NCBI RefSeq assembly: GCF_031582965.1
Contig: NZ_CP134049.1
Location: 3,038,001-3,102,000 of the forward strand
From: Bacillus sp. NEB1478
GTDB lineage: Bacteria > Bacillota > Bacilli > Bacillales > Fictibacillaceae
Reading direction: 5' to 3'
Length of the DNA: 64,000 nucleotides
Position 1 is the stretch's first letter. Every line of letters starts with the position of its first letter. Both the position numbers and the translations under genes were made by a program. Below are positions 57,294 through 64,000 of the stretch, in pieces. The notes below the pieces were generated by a model. The model saw nothing but the letters and a program-made list of their open reading frames with translations, was not told the DNA's origin and ran no database searches.

Positions 57294-59699
57294 TTATTTT
57301 TCTTGGTCAGGCTTTAATACTAGATGACCATCATCATCGTAATCTTTAACTATCGTATCTGTCACATGGTACTTTCCGCTCGACCAGTCTTTAACTTGAT
57401 CATCGTACCACGGGCTTAAGACATGTCCGGATTGACCTGGACCCACAACATGGTAAGCTTTCGCTGTGTCTGCCATATCAATAACATACCGCCATGCTCC
57501 CCCATGAGTTACATTGCCCGTCTCACGGTTCCATCCAGCGACTCCTACAGTTACTCTGCTTCCTCCCATTTCTTCCGTCTCCGGATTAAATAAAAGATTC
57601 AGAGGCTTGATAGCAGATAACGGATGCTCAAAAGTAAGTGAATGAAAAGAACCCCACTTCCATTTTGTAAGATCATCACCGTATTGATCAGTAAGTTCAT
57701 TCATGACATGAGTGAACGATTTGTTTGTTACGTTTTCAAGTCCGCCGTGTTCTTTTATCCATGGGCCAGGGTTTCCTGCGTATGCTTTGCGAATTAATTC
57801 GTCAACAACCTGCTCACGCCCATCAAACATTTTAAGCATATCTTCGCTGATTTCATCTTGAAAGAGTTCATCGCTGAACGCTTCCATCCATCTATGGAAA
57901 ATAAGCGGTGCAGCACTATCTTTACTGTCCTTCAAATTCCATTTCTTCAATACTGCTATCGCTTTTTTCTCCCTTTTATCCAGAGGGTCCTTTTCCAGCT
58001 GTTCTATTAATATCGGCAGCAGTTCTTCTGCTTGTTTATCGTATTGATCAAACTGCAGCGCTTGCATATCTTTTGCCGTAAACTTCTTGTTTTGTTCCAG
58101 CACTTCCACGATTCGCTCTTCTCTGTAGGGCTGTGCGAATGAGTCAGTAATATGATATGGATAAGAGTCATCTGTCACTTTGTTGTTGGCTGTTGCTACA
58201 AAACCTTTCACCGGATTCACTACAGTCGGCAGCTTGTCCCAAGGGATGTAGCCATTCCATTCATACTCATCTGTCCAGCCCGGTACAGGCAAAGATGTAT
58301 ATTTTTGCTTGCGAACCGGAATCAGTCCGTTCGCTTTGTAAGCAATTGTACCGTCCTTACTGGCAAAGACAAAGTTTTGAGCAGGAGTATGGAAAGACTG
58401 AAGCGCTTTTTCAAATTGCTCCCAGTTTTTTGATCGATTCATCTGAATAACTGCTTCAAGTTCTTTGGATGGCTGAAGTGCCGTCCACTGTAAAGCCAGC
58501 GCTTCACCTGGCTGATCATGATGGGCAAACTCTGAAATAACCGGACCATGTCGAGTAATTACCACCTCATGGTTTATATCAGGTTTGTCTTTAACTTTAA
58601 TCACTTCATTTATGATTGTTGCTTTTTCCCAATTCGCCATATACTGAAATTCATTTGGGTTTTTAGGATTTCTTTTTTCTACATATAATTCTTGTACATC
58701 TGGACCTACGTTTGTTACACCCCATGCGATTGTGTCATTGTGACCGACGATAATGCCTGGTATTCCTGCAAAGATTACTCCGCTTACATTATAATCTGGT
58801 GCACTTAATTCGGATTGGTACCAAATCGCTGGTGTTCCAAGCTGCAAGTGAGGGTCATTTGCTAGAAGAGGCTTTCCTGACTTTGTTTTACTGCCTGAAA
58901 CAACCCAGTTATTGCTTCCATTACTAAAGTCAGGAATAACAGCATCAGCAAAACTTTTTTCAAAATTGATTCCGCTTTTCTTTAAATCATCTATAATCGC
59001 AGGTGCATCTGCTGGATAGCCCGGAAACAAATCGAGCGCTTTTTCTTTATTAAAGGTTTCCATTAAATAGTAACGGAACGCTTGACCCTCCCAGTGACCT
59101 CCAAGATCAAATGCCATATATTTTCCAATCACAAGTGAATCTGTCGGTGTCCAAATCTTTGGTTCATAGCCAACAAGGGTAAACTCAATCGGCAATGTAT
59201 TGTTTTTCTTTGCTTTTTTAAGATAGGCATTCACTCCATCTGCATACCATTGAAGATATTGCTTTGCTTCTGAAGAATATTCATTGTAGGATGCTTCTGC
59301 AGCTCTTCGTAACCCAAGTGTTCTAAAAAACCGGTCGCGCTGCAGCGTTTTTTCACCTATCACTTCACTTAACATACCAGATGCTTGACGGCGGCTTAAG
59401 TCCATCTGAAACATTCTGTCTTGAGCAGTTACAAATCCTTGAGCCATAAAGAGGTCCTTCATATTTTTTGCATTAATATGGGGAACACCGTTTTTGTCTC
59501 TTTGTACATTAACCTCAGCATCCAGGCCGTTTAAAGAAATCGCTCCGCTAATTTGCGGCAGACTTTTATGCAGCAAATAATAGGCGGATCCGAAAGCTGC
59601 GCCAATGATAACAATTATAGCAACACTGATCATTACTAAACTCTTTTTCCACGTCAATCTTCTCCGTTTGCTCTTTTTCTGAAGAACGACCTCCACCAT
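57294..59699 (-). CDS. Penicillin acylase family (S45 Ntn-hydrolase) protein
   Basis: 801 residues from ATG 59699 behind GGGGGAG; the longer frame to 59828 has no binding site. A basic N-terminus and membrane helix (VMISVAIIVIIGAAFGSAYY, about 21-40) suggest an anchored or secreted enzyme. The alpha-subunit part ends before the autocatalytic nucleophile Ser262 in SNGSNNWVVSG; the beta-subunit has PLLANDPHLQLG, IVGHNDTIAWGVTNVGPDV and IAYKANGLIPVR. These enzymes hydrolyse amide bonds of acyl-amino acids, quorum-sensing acyl-homoserine lactones or beta-lactams. The real substrate is unknown. Confidence 0.9.
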   Translation of the reverse strand: MVEVVLQKKSKRRRLTWKKSLVMISVAIIVIIGAAFGSAYYLLHKSLPQISGAISLNGLDAEVNVQRDKNGVPHINAKNMKDLFMAQGFVTAQDRMFQMDLSRRQASGMLSEVIGEKTLQRDRFFRTLGLRRAAEASYNEYSSEAKQYLQWYADGVNAYLKKAKKNNTLPIEFTLVGYEPKIWTPTDSLVIGKYMAFDLGGHWEGQAFRYYLMETFNKEKALDLFPGYPADAPAIIDDLKKSGINFEKSFADAVIPDFSNGSNNWVVSGSKTKSGKPLLANDPHLQLGTPAIWYQSELSAPDYNVSGVIFAGIPGIIVGHNDTIAWGVTNVGPDVQELYVEKRNPKNPNEFQYMANWEKATIINEVIKVKDKPDINHEVVITRHGPVISEFAHHDQPGEALALQWTALQPSKELEAVIQMNRSKNWEQFEKALQSFHTPAQNFVFASKDGTIAYKANGLIPVRKQKYTSLPVPGWTDEYEWNGYIPWDKLPTVVNPVKGFVATANNKVTDDSYPYHITDSFAQPYREERIVEVLEQNKKFTAKDMQALQFDQYDKQAEELLPILIEQLEKDPLDKREKKAIAVLKKWNLKDSKDSAAPLIFHRWMEAFSDELFQDEISEDMLKMFDGREQVVDELIRKAYAGNPGPWIKEHGGLENVTNKSFTHVMNELTDQYGDDLTKWKWGSFHSLTFEHPLSAIKPLNLLFNPETEEMGGSRVTVGVAGWNRETGNVTHGGAWRYVIDMADTAKAYHVVGPGQSGHVLSPWYDDQVKDWSSGKYHVTDTIVKDYDDDGHLVLKPDQEK

Positions 59700-59907
59700 T
59701 GACTCCCCCTCGAAAAGTTCACCTGACCTTCTTCCTATAAATTTCTCCATCAAAGTGGAATAACCTGTGATAAAAGTAAGGAAAATGGAAATATTCAGAT
59801 TAGTTCGATACTTTTCACCTGATTTCATAGAAAACAGACATTATTTTCAAAACTTTTTCGAATATCTCAACAATAGGTAAAACACCAAATAAAAAAGGAG
59901 AAAACAG

Positions 59908-60093
59908 ATGGCTAAAATTATTGTCGATTTCCTACTCAGCCATGGCCAGGAACAGATTACGCAAGGTAATGTTGTTGTAGATTTAGAACCTGGAAATACA
60001 AATCTCCATGAACAAGTGAAATATATAATCGCCAGTCAGTTTAATTGCTCTGAAACGATCATTTCCATAACAAGACTTGAAGTGAATGCATAA
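59908..60093 (+). CDS. Hypothetical protein, 61 aa
   Basis: ATG 59908 with AAAAGGAG upstream. The small protein reads MAKIIVDFLLSHGQEQITQG, then a beta strand VVVDLEPGN and a C-terminal helix/strand FNCSETIISITRLEVNA. It may form a ferredoxin-like fold. I do not recognise the family. Confidence 0.55.
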   Translation: MAKIIVDFLLSHGQEQITQGNVVVDLEPGNTNLHEQVKYIIASQFNCSETIISITRLEVNA

Positions 60094-60106
60094 AAAAACG
60101 CATAAA

Positions 60107-60145
60107 AAAAGAGGTGCTTCATCATGTAGAAAGCACCTCTCTATG
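60107..60145 (-). terminator. Strong hairpin in the 59908/60280 intergenic region
   Basis: Perfect stem AGAGGTGCTT/AAGCACCTCT. The T run is on the minus strand, so it probably ends the 60280-60912 transcript, 140 nt past the stop; it also follows the plus-strand gene. Confidence 0.65.
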
Positions 60146-60279
60146 TATAGGGGACTTCATTATCTCACGAAGATTACATGCTTGAAAGCTCCATAAGTCA
60201 TATACCGCTTGGCCTACATACATTCCGATAAACGGTAATCATCCTCTTTTATGCTTCAACGCATAAACCTTTTGTCACA

Positions 60280-60912
60280 TTAAAATAGTGAATCGATGAT
60301 ATTTAATATTTCCTCTTCTTCCATATTCCCTTTAATACCAGGACATTCGGCAAAATAAGTTACAGCTTCTTCTTTTGATAAACCGATTTGGCACAAACCT
60401 TTCGCGATTGTCATCATGTAAGGCACTGGCGGACTGTTTAATGGCTGCTCATCGATGTCTAGATTTGACGTAAAGGTAACCATTGGATATCCTTCTTCTT
60501 CCCCAACATAAACCATTCGGCCATACCATCCGGCACCCTCCACATGTATAAACCCTTTTTCCTTTACTTCCTCTAAATCTGCCTCGATTTCTTCACAACT
60601 ATTTTCTTGAGCAGTCACATCTAAAAATTGTTCAGAAGTAACCAAATATTTACGGCCTAACGTTTTATATTTATCATTCTTTTCATGGCCAATAAAAGCA
60701 ACTCCGCCATCTCCCCACTTCGTACGTTTCCCTGCAAAATAAAGAGGATATGGCAAAATAGCTTTTCCAATCTGCAATGGTTTCGCAGGGTTTCGGCATC
60801 CTCTTTCTTTAAGTGTGGATCCTTCCGGCTGCTCACCAAGTATATAGCATAAAAATCGATGTTCCATTAAGTTTGAACCATAACTCACATACCAAACATA
60901 AGATGTATCCAA
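60280..60912 (-). CDS. Gamma-glutamylcyclotransferase-like fold protein
   Basis: 210 residues from TTG 60912 with GGAGG 8 nt upstream. VWYVSYGSNLMEHRF at residues 6-20 matches the YGSN motif of the gamma-glutamylcyclotransferase-like (BtrG) fold, and GGVAFIGHEK and YLVTSEQF follow. In this fold the conserved Glu is catalytic, but its position here is unclear, so a binding or unknown enzymatic role is possible. It stands alone. Confidence 0.68.
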   Translation of the reverse strand: MDTSYVWYVSYGSNLMEHRFLCYILGEQPEGSTLKERGCRNPAKPLQIGKAILPYPLYFAGKRTKWGDGGVAFIGHEKNDKYKTLGRKYLVTSEQFLDVTAQENSCEEIEADLEEVKEKGFIHVEGAGWYGRMVYVGEEEGYPMVTFTSNLDIDEQPLNSPPVPYMMTIAKGLCQIGLSKEEAVTYFAECPGIKGNMEEEEILNIIDSLF

Positions 60913-61004
60913 TCCATATTCCTCCTCGAAATTTTCCCTAAATAATTGTCATGAAGCTCCCCTTTTTTCTATACATTGAAATACACAAAGGGGGATTGAA
61001 AAAA

Positions 61005-61088
61005 ATGGCTAGAAAAAGTTTGCTGTTTTTATTTGGTGTCTTCATCTTCCTAATTGCTCTTTTGCTTGCAACACCTGTTTTTGGATAA
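61005..61088 (+). CDS. 27-aa membrane peptide
   Basis: ATG 61005 with AAAGGGGGA about 9 nt upstream. The peptide is MARKSLLFLFGVFIFLIALL followed by LATPVFG: a basic start and one hydrophobic helix. It may be a small membrane protein or a leader. It is too short to assign. Confidence 0.4.
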   Translation: MARKSLLFLFGVFIFLIALLLATPVFG

Positions 61089-61330
61089 GTAAATTGTATA
61101 ATTGATAGGTCTATTTCACTATTATCATTTCCTTGTAAAAATAAAATAACTTTTATGTAGAAAACATATTAGGAAAATAAACCCATATACCTAATATCGT
61201 TATTGAGAAATAGTCATTAGGATTCTTGTTTCAAAATACAAATCGGGATAAAATGGAAATTATACAATAGTTTTCCTTCTCTAATTTCTGTACGAGTTCT
61301 AGCACCTATTTTATTAAGGGGGGATTTTGT

Positions 61331-61414
61331 ATGACAGTATTTGAAGCGATGTCGTTAATGATTGGTTTTTCAATGCTTGTTCTTACCATTATCCGCTCCA
61401 AAGACAACTCTTAA
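61331..61414 (+). CDS. Hol_Tox-like small membrane peptide (putative type I toxin)
   Basis: ATG 61331 behind AAGGGGGGA. The 27-residue MTVFEAMSLMIGFSMLVLTI, then IRSKDNS, follows the pattern of the putative holin-like toxin family (Hol_Tox), typically M-x-x-Y/F-E-A-L-x-L-M-I-x-F with a C-terminal charged end. Such peptides are type I toxins repressed by an antisense RNA. A terminator lies at 61446. An antisense RNA is expected but I cannot show it. Confidence 0.6.
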   Translation: MTVFEAMSLMIGFSMLVLTIIRSKDNS

Positions 61415-61445
61415 AGAACATAGAGATTTATTTGTGTTTAATCCT

Positions 61446-61471
61446 GCCATGCACGGCGCATGGCTTATTTT
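61446..61471 (+). terminator. Terminator of the Hol_Tox-like gene
   Basis: Perfect stem GCCATG/CATGGC with a 7-nt loop and a T-rich tail. Confidence 0.78.
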
Positions 61472-61562
61472 TTCGTTTATCCTATTGTATAGATGAATTT
61501 GTATGTATGTAAAGAAATCTTGTTTTACTGCTGATGTTATCAGTCCATAAAATATAAAATAA

Positions 61563-61598
61563 AAACCTTGCAGGAGGAAAAACTCCCTTGCAAGGTTT
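61563..61598 (-). terminator. Terminator of clpE
   Basis: Stem AAACCTTGCA...GGAG/CTCC...TGCAAGGTTT with loop and T run on the minus strand. Confidence 0.82.
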
Positions 61599-61606
61599 TA
61601 TTGTTT

Positions 61607-63748
61607 TTAAGCTTTCTTAACCACAATCTGTCCATCTACTACATTAACCACTAGTTTTTCTAATGCTTCTTCATCTAATAAAACATCCGCTATTTTATCC
61701 TCGATCTGTTCTTGAATGATACGGCGTAATGGTCTTGCCCCAAATGCTGGGTGGTAGCCTAATTTCGCCAACTTTTGTTTTACAGCAGAAGTTACAGAGA
61801 TTGAGATGTTTTGCTCTTTCAATTGCTCTGAAAGCTCCTCGAGCATTAAGTCTACAATCTTCACAAGATGTTCTTCTTTTAGCGACTGAAACTGAACGAT
61901 GCTGTCAAAACGGTTGAGAAACTCTGGCTTGAAATAGCCTCCCAACGAATCAAGAATTTGTGTTTCCTTCTCAACTTGTTCTTGGTTGAATCCGAGTTTC
62001 TTAGTTTGTTTAGCACCAGCGCCTGCATTACTTGTCATAATAATAACGGTATCCTTAAAACTTACTGTACGTCCTTGGCTGTCAGTTAACCGCCCATCTT
62101 CCATGATTTGAAGGAACATATGCTGTACATCAGGATGAGCCTTTTCGATTTCGTCTAATAACAAAATGCTGTATGGCTTACGGCGAACCAGTTCAGTCAG
62201 CTGTCCCGCTTCTTCGTGTCCAACATATCCTGGAGGTGAACCAATAAGCTTGGAAACGGCGTGTTTTTCCATATATTCGCTCATGTCTAAACGGATCATG
62301 CTGTCTTCATCACCGAAAAGTTCTTTTGCTAGAGTTTTCGTAAGTTCTGTCTTACCTACACCTGTCGGTCCGACAAACAAGAACGATCCGATCGGACGTT
62401 TTTTCGCTTTTAGGCCTGCACGGCTTCTGCGGATCGCTTTTGCCACCTTTTCAACCGCTTCTGTCTGACCAATGACTTGTGATGATAATTTTTCGGCAAG
62501 TTCTTTCATTTTAGATTGTTCATCATGCTGCAATTTACGAACCGGAATTCCCGTTTTCGTTTCGACAATATGTTGAATGTCTTCCACTTGAACAATTGCT
62601 GCCTCTTTATCATTTTCTTGTGATTTTAAGTTTTCTTCCAGCACAAGCTCTTCTTGGCGAAGTCTGGCTGCTAGTTCATAGTTTTCATCTGTTGCAGCTT
62701 TTTCTTTTTCCTTAACGATCTGTTCTAGACGCTCTTCTACAGTTGATTTTTCAATTGTAATGTATTTAAGATTGCTCTTTGAACCTGCTTCATCCATTAA
62801 ATCAATTGCTTTGTCAGGCAAGAATCGATCTTGGATGTAACGTTGTGATAACTGAACACAAGCCATCAAAGCTTCTTCTGTAAACTTCACTTGATGGTAT
62901 TCTTCGTATCGAGGTGCCAGCCCTTTTAAAATTTCAAAGGCTTCATCCGCAGTCGGTTCGTTAACAATAACCGGCTGGAATCGTCTTTCTAATGCAGCAT
63001 CTTTTTCGATCTGTCTATATTCTTTTAATGTAGTCGCACCAACCATTTGAAGTTCACCGCGAGCAAGTGCCGGTTTCAAAATATTACCTGCATCCATTGA
63101 CCCTTCAGCAGATCCTGCACCAACGATCTGGTGGACTTCATCAACGAATAAAATGACGTTCTTTCTCTTTTGCAGTTCAGCGATTAGTTGTTTCATTCGT
63201 TCTTCAAACTGGCCTCTTACACCAGTATCTGCAACAAGTGATGCCACATCAAGTAAGTACACTTCTTTGTTCAGCAGTTTAGCTGGCACATTGCCTTCAA
63301 CGATTTTTGTTGCCAGACCTTCTGCTATCGCTGTCTTACCTACACCTGGTTCCCCGATTAAGACCGGGTTGTTTTTCGTACGTCTGTTTAAAATTTCAAT
63401 CACTCTTCGAATTTCGTCATCTCTGCCGATGACTGGATCAATAATTCCTGCTTTTGCCGCGTCTGATAAGTTACGTCCAAATTTATCTAAAAAGCCTCCG
63501 CTGCGTTTTCCTTTTTGAGTTTGTTCCTGCTTTTCAATGTGCTGGTCATTAAATGCTTGACCATTCATCATTTGTTGGAATATATCATCGAAAGAAGAAA
63601 AGTTCATGTTTACTCCTCCTCCGCTGTTCATTTCTTGTTTTACTTTATGATAGCAATTAGAGCAAAGTACAAATTGCTTCTTCTCTTTGTTCATTGAAAT
63701 ACTCATCTGGATCGTAGCAGGATTAACTTCACATTGTTCACAACGCAT
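61607..63748 (-). CDS. clpE: ClpE, Hsp100 ATPase of the Clp protease
   Basis: 713 residues from ATG 63748. The N-terminal zinc finger (CEQC at residue 3, CSNC near 29) is the mark of ClpE. Two AAA+ modules follow: [16 protein letters not shown] (Walker A, about residue 135) and [16 protein letters not shown] (about 455), with Walker B LFVDEVHQ and [18 protein letters not shown]-like Glu-rich segment ([15 protein letters not shown]) lies between. It unfolds proteins for ClpP and is heat-inducible. Two CtsR operators are upstream (63811-63827, 63851-63867). Confidence 0.96.
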   Translation of the reverse strand: MRCEQCEVNPATIQMSISMNKEKKQFVLCSNCYHKVKQEMNSGGGVNMNFSSFDDIFQQMMNGQAFNDQHIEKQEQTQKGKRSGGFLDKFGRNLSDAAKAGIIDPVIGRDDEIRRVIEILNRRTKNNPVLIGEPGVGKTAIAEGLATKIVEGNVPAKLLNKEVYLLDVASLVADTGVRGQFEERMKQLIAELQKRKNVILFVDEVHQIVGAGSAEGSMDAGNILKPALARGELQMVGATTLKEYRQIEKDAALERRFQPVIVNEPTADEAFEILKGLAPRYEEYHQVKFTEEALMACVQLSQRYIQDRFLPDKAIDLMDEAGSKSNLKYITIEKSTVEERLEQIVKEKEKAATDENYELAARLRQEELVLEENLKSQENDKEAAIVQVEDIQHIVETKTGIPVRKLQHDEQSKMKELAEKLSSQVIGQTEAVEKVAKAIRRSRAGLKAKKRPIGSFLFVGPTGVGKTELTKTLAKELFGDEDSMIRLDMSEYMEKHAVSKLIGSPPGYVGHEEAGQLTELVRRKPYSILLLDEIEKAHPDVQHMFLQIMEDGRLTDSQGRTVSFKDTVIIMTSNAGAGAKQTKKLGFNQEQVEKETQILDSLGGYFKPEFLNRFDSIVQFQSLKEEHLVKIVDLMLEELSEQLKEQNISISVTSAVKQKLAKLGYHPAFGARPLRRIIQEQIEDKIADVLLDEEALEKLVVNVVDGQIVVKKA

Positions 63749-63810
63749 ATTTGTAACCCCCTATAATTAATTGATTTGTTAGATTGAGAAATGGCTGACG
63801 AAAGTTTAAC

Positions 63811-63827
63811 TCTGACCTTCTTTGACC
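63811..63827 (-). promoter_or_regulatory. CtsR operator 2
   Basis: Minus strand GGTCAAAGAAGGTCAGA: heptad direct repeat with 3-nt spacer, one mismatch in the last heptad. It is 63 nt upstream of clpE. Confidence 0.8.
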
Positions 63828-63843
63828 ATTCATCTTTAATCAC

Positions 63844-63872
63844 ATTATACTTTGACCTTTTTTGACTTTCAA
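63844..63872 (-). promoter_or_regulatory. clpE promoter with CtsR operator 1
   Basis: Minus strand TTGAAA (63872-63867) and TATAAT (63849-63844) with a 17-bp spacer. The CtsR box AGTCAAAAAAGGTCAAA (63867-63851) fills the spacer, so CtsR would block polymerase. Heat or protein damage releases it. Confidence 0.88.
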
Positions 63873-63900
63873 GTATTTTGTTTTTACTGGAAATAAAAAA

Positions 63901-63930
63901 AGAAAAGATAAGCTCTTAACTCATCTTTTC
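63901..63930 (-). terminator. Terminator of the gene entering at the right edge
   Basis: Stem AAAAGATGAG/CTTATCTTTT (one wobble) with loop TTAAGAG and T-rich tail on the minus strand. Confidence 0.72.
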
Positions 63931-63936
63931 CCTATT

Positions 63937-64000
63937 TTACTGCCATTTAAAAGTGATTTTTTGTCGATAATCTTCTGTTTCCCCTTTTGGTGTTAACCAA
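63937..64000 (-). CDS. C-terminal fragment of an unidentified protein
   Basis: A minus-strand frame gives WLTPKGETEDYRQKITFKWQ and a stop at 63939-63937. It is the tail of a gene cut by the window edge. A terminator follows, supporting a real gene. Too little to assign. Confidence 0.6.
   Translation of the reverse strand, partial: WLTPKGETEDYRQKITFKWQ

Noticed and set aside
1..64000. Prophage or integrative element
   Set aside because: No integrase, structural or lysis genes; the only mobile DNA seen is the decayed transposase at 17.7-18.0 kb.

Overview
The window looks like chromosome of an aerobic, endospore-forming member of the Bacillaceae, perhaps near Fictibacillus/Bacillus (genus is inference). 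It is AT-rich with strong GGAGG ribosome binding sites and frequent TTG/GTG starts. It carries Gram-positive markers: two tiny YjcZ-type sporulation proteins, a Spo0E-type phosphatase, clpE behind CtsR operators, sigma-B-like promoters, a bacillopeptidase-F-like protease and an S-box (SAM-I) riboswitch. I see no prophage, CRISPR array, rRNA or replication origin. One tRNA gene is present.

Layout. 1-5400: a minus-strand, Fur-controlled NRPS-independent siderophore operon (aminotransferase, decarboxylase, IucA/IucC synthetase, acetyltransferase, then a hydroxylase cut by the window edge), in the gene order of rhizobactin loci and fit for a schizokinen-type citrate hydroxamate. 5.6-16.8 kb: housekeeping and stress genes (LD-carboxypeptidase, DUF421 protein, DJ-1/PfpI protein, aldo/keto reductase, Nudix), an exported FAD oxidase with a half-size MFS protein, an MFS gene with a large internal deletion, and an M20 amidohydrolase. 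16.8-18 kb: a scar with a frameshifted gene fragment, a GC-rich acetyltransferase and a decayed IS1595-type transposase. 18-26 kb: a nuclease-helicase fusion, a 2-oxoglutarate oxygenase, mscL and small genes. 26.6-29.4 kb: hom-metX behind a SAM riboswitch. 29.5-43 kb: a kinase-like gene, nitroreductase, two PAP2-type phosphatases, a general stress protein, corA, a VanW protein, a two-gene permease complex, MarR and XRE-like regulators, tRNA-Arg and a fatty-acid desaturase. 43.2-47.6 kb: one very large secreted subtilase. 48.2-50.4 kb: an mhq-like electrophile/quinone detoxification operon. 51-64 kb: a second aldo/keto reductase, sporulation-linked small genes, nucleoside hydrolase, an HPr-like protein, penicillin acylase, a Hol_Tox-type micropeptide and clpE.

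The most unusual signal is in the intergenic DNA. Six gaps hold short arrays of degenerate units with an almost strict 20- or 21-nt period, in four sequence families (5515, 8141, 30747, 42966, 50703, 55949). Each lies just beyond the terminator of a minus-strand gene and all share one orientation. Two arrays of one family, 48 kb apart, end in the same 28-nt boundary. They lack the repeat/spacer structure of CRISPR and do not look coding. Three GGGTCTG palindromes and a nested A-B-B-A repeat at 56.6-56.9 kb add to the repeat landscape.

Several genes here are short or have non-ATG starts and are easily missed: a Spo0E-like gene at 52118-52291, a 15-codon leader overlapping metX, a 50-aa YjcZ protein, a 40-aa ORF and two 27-aa membrane peptides.
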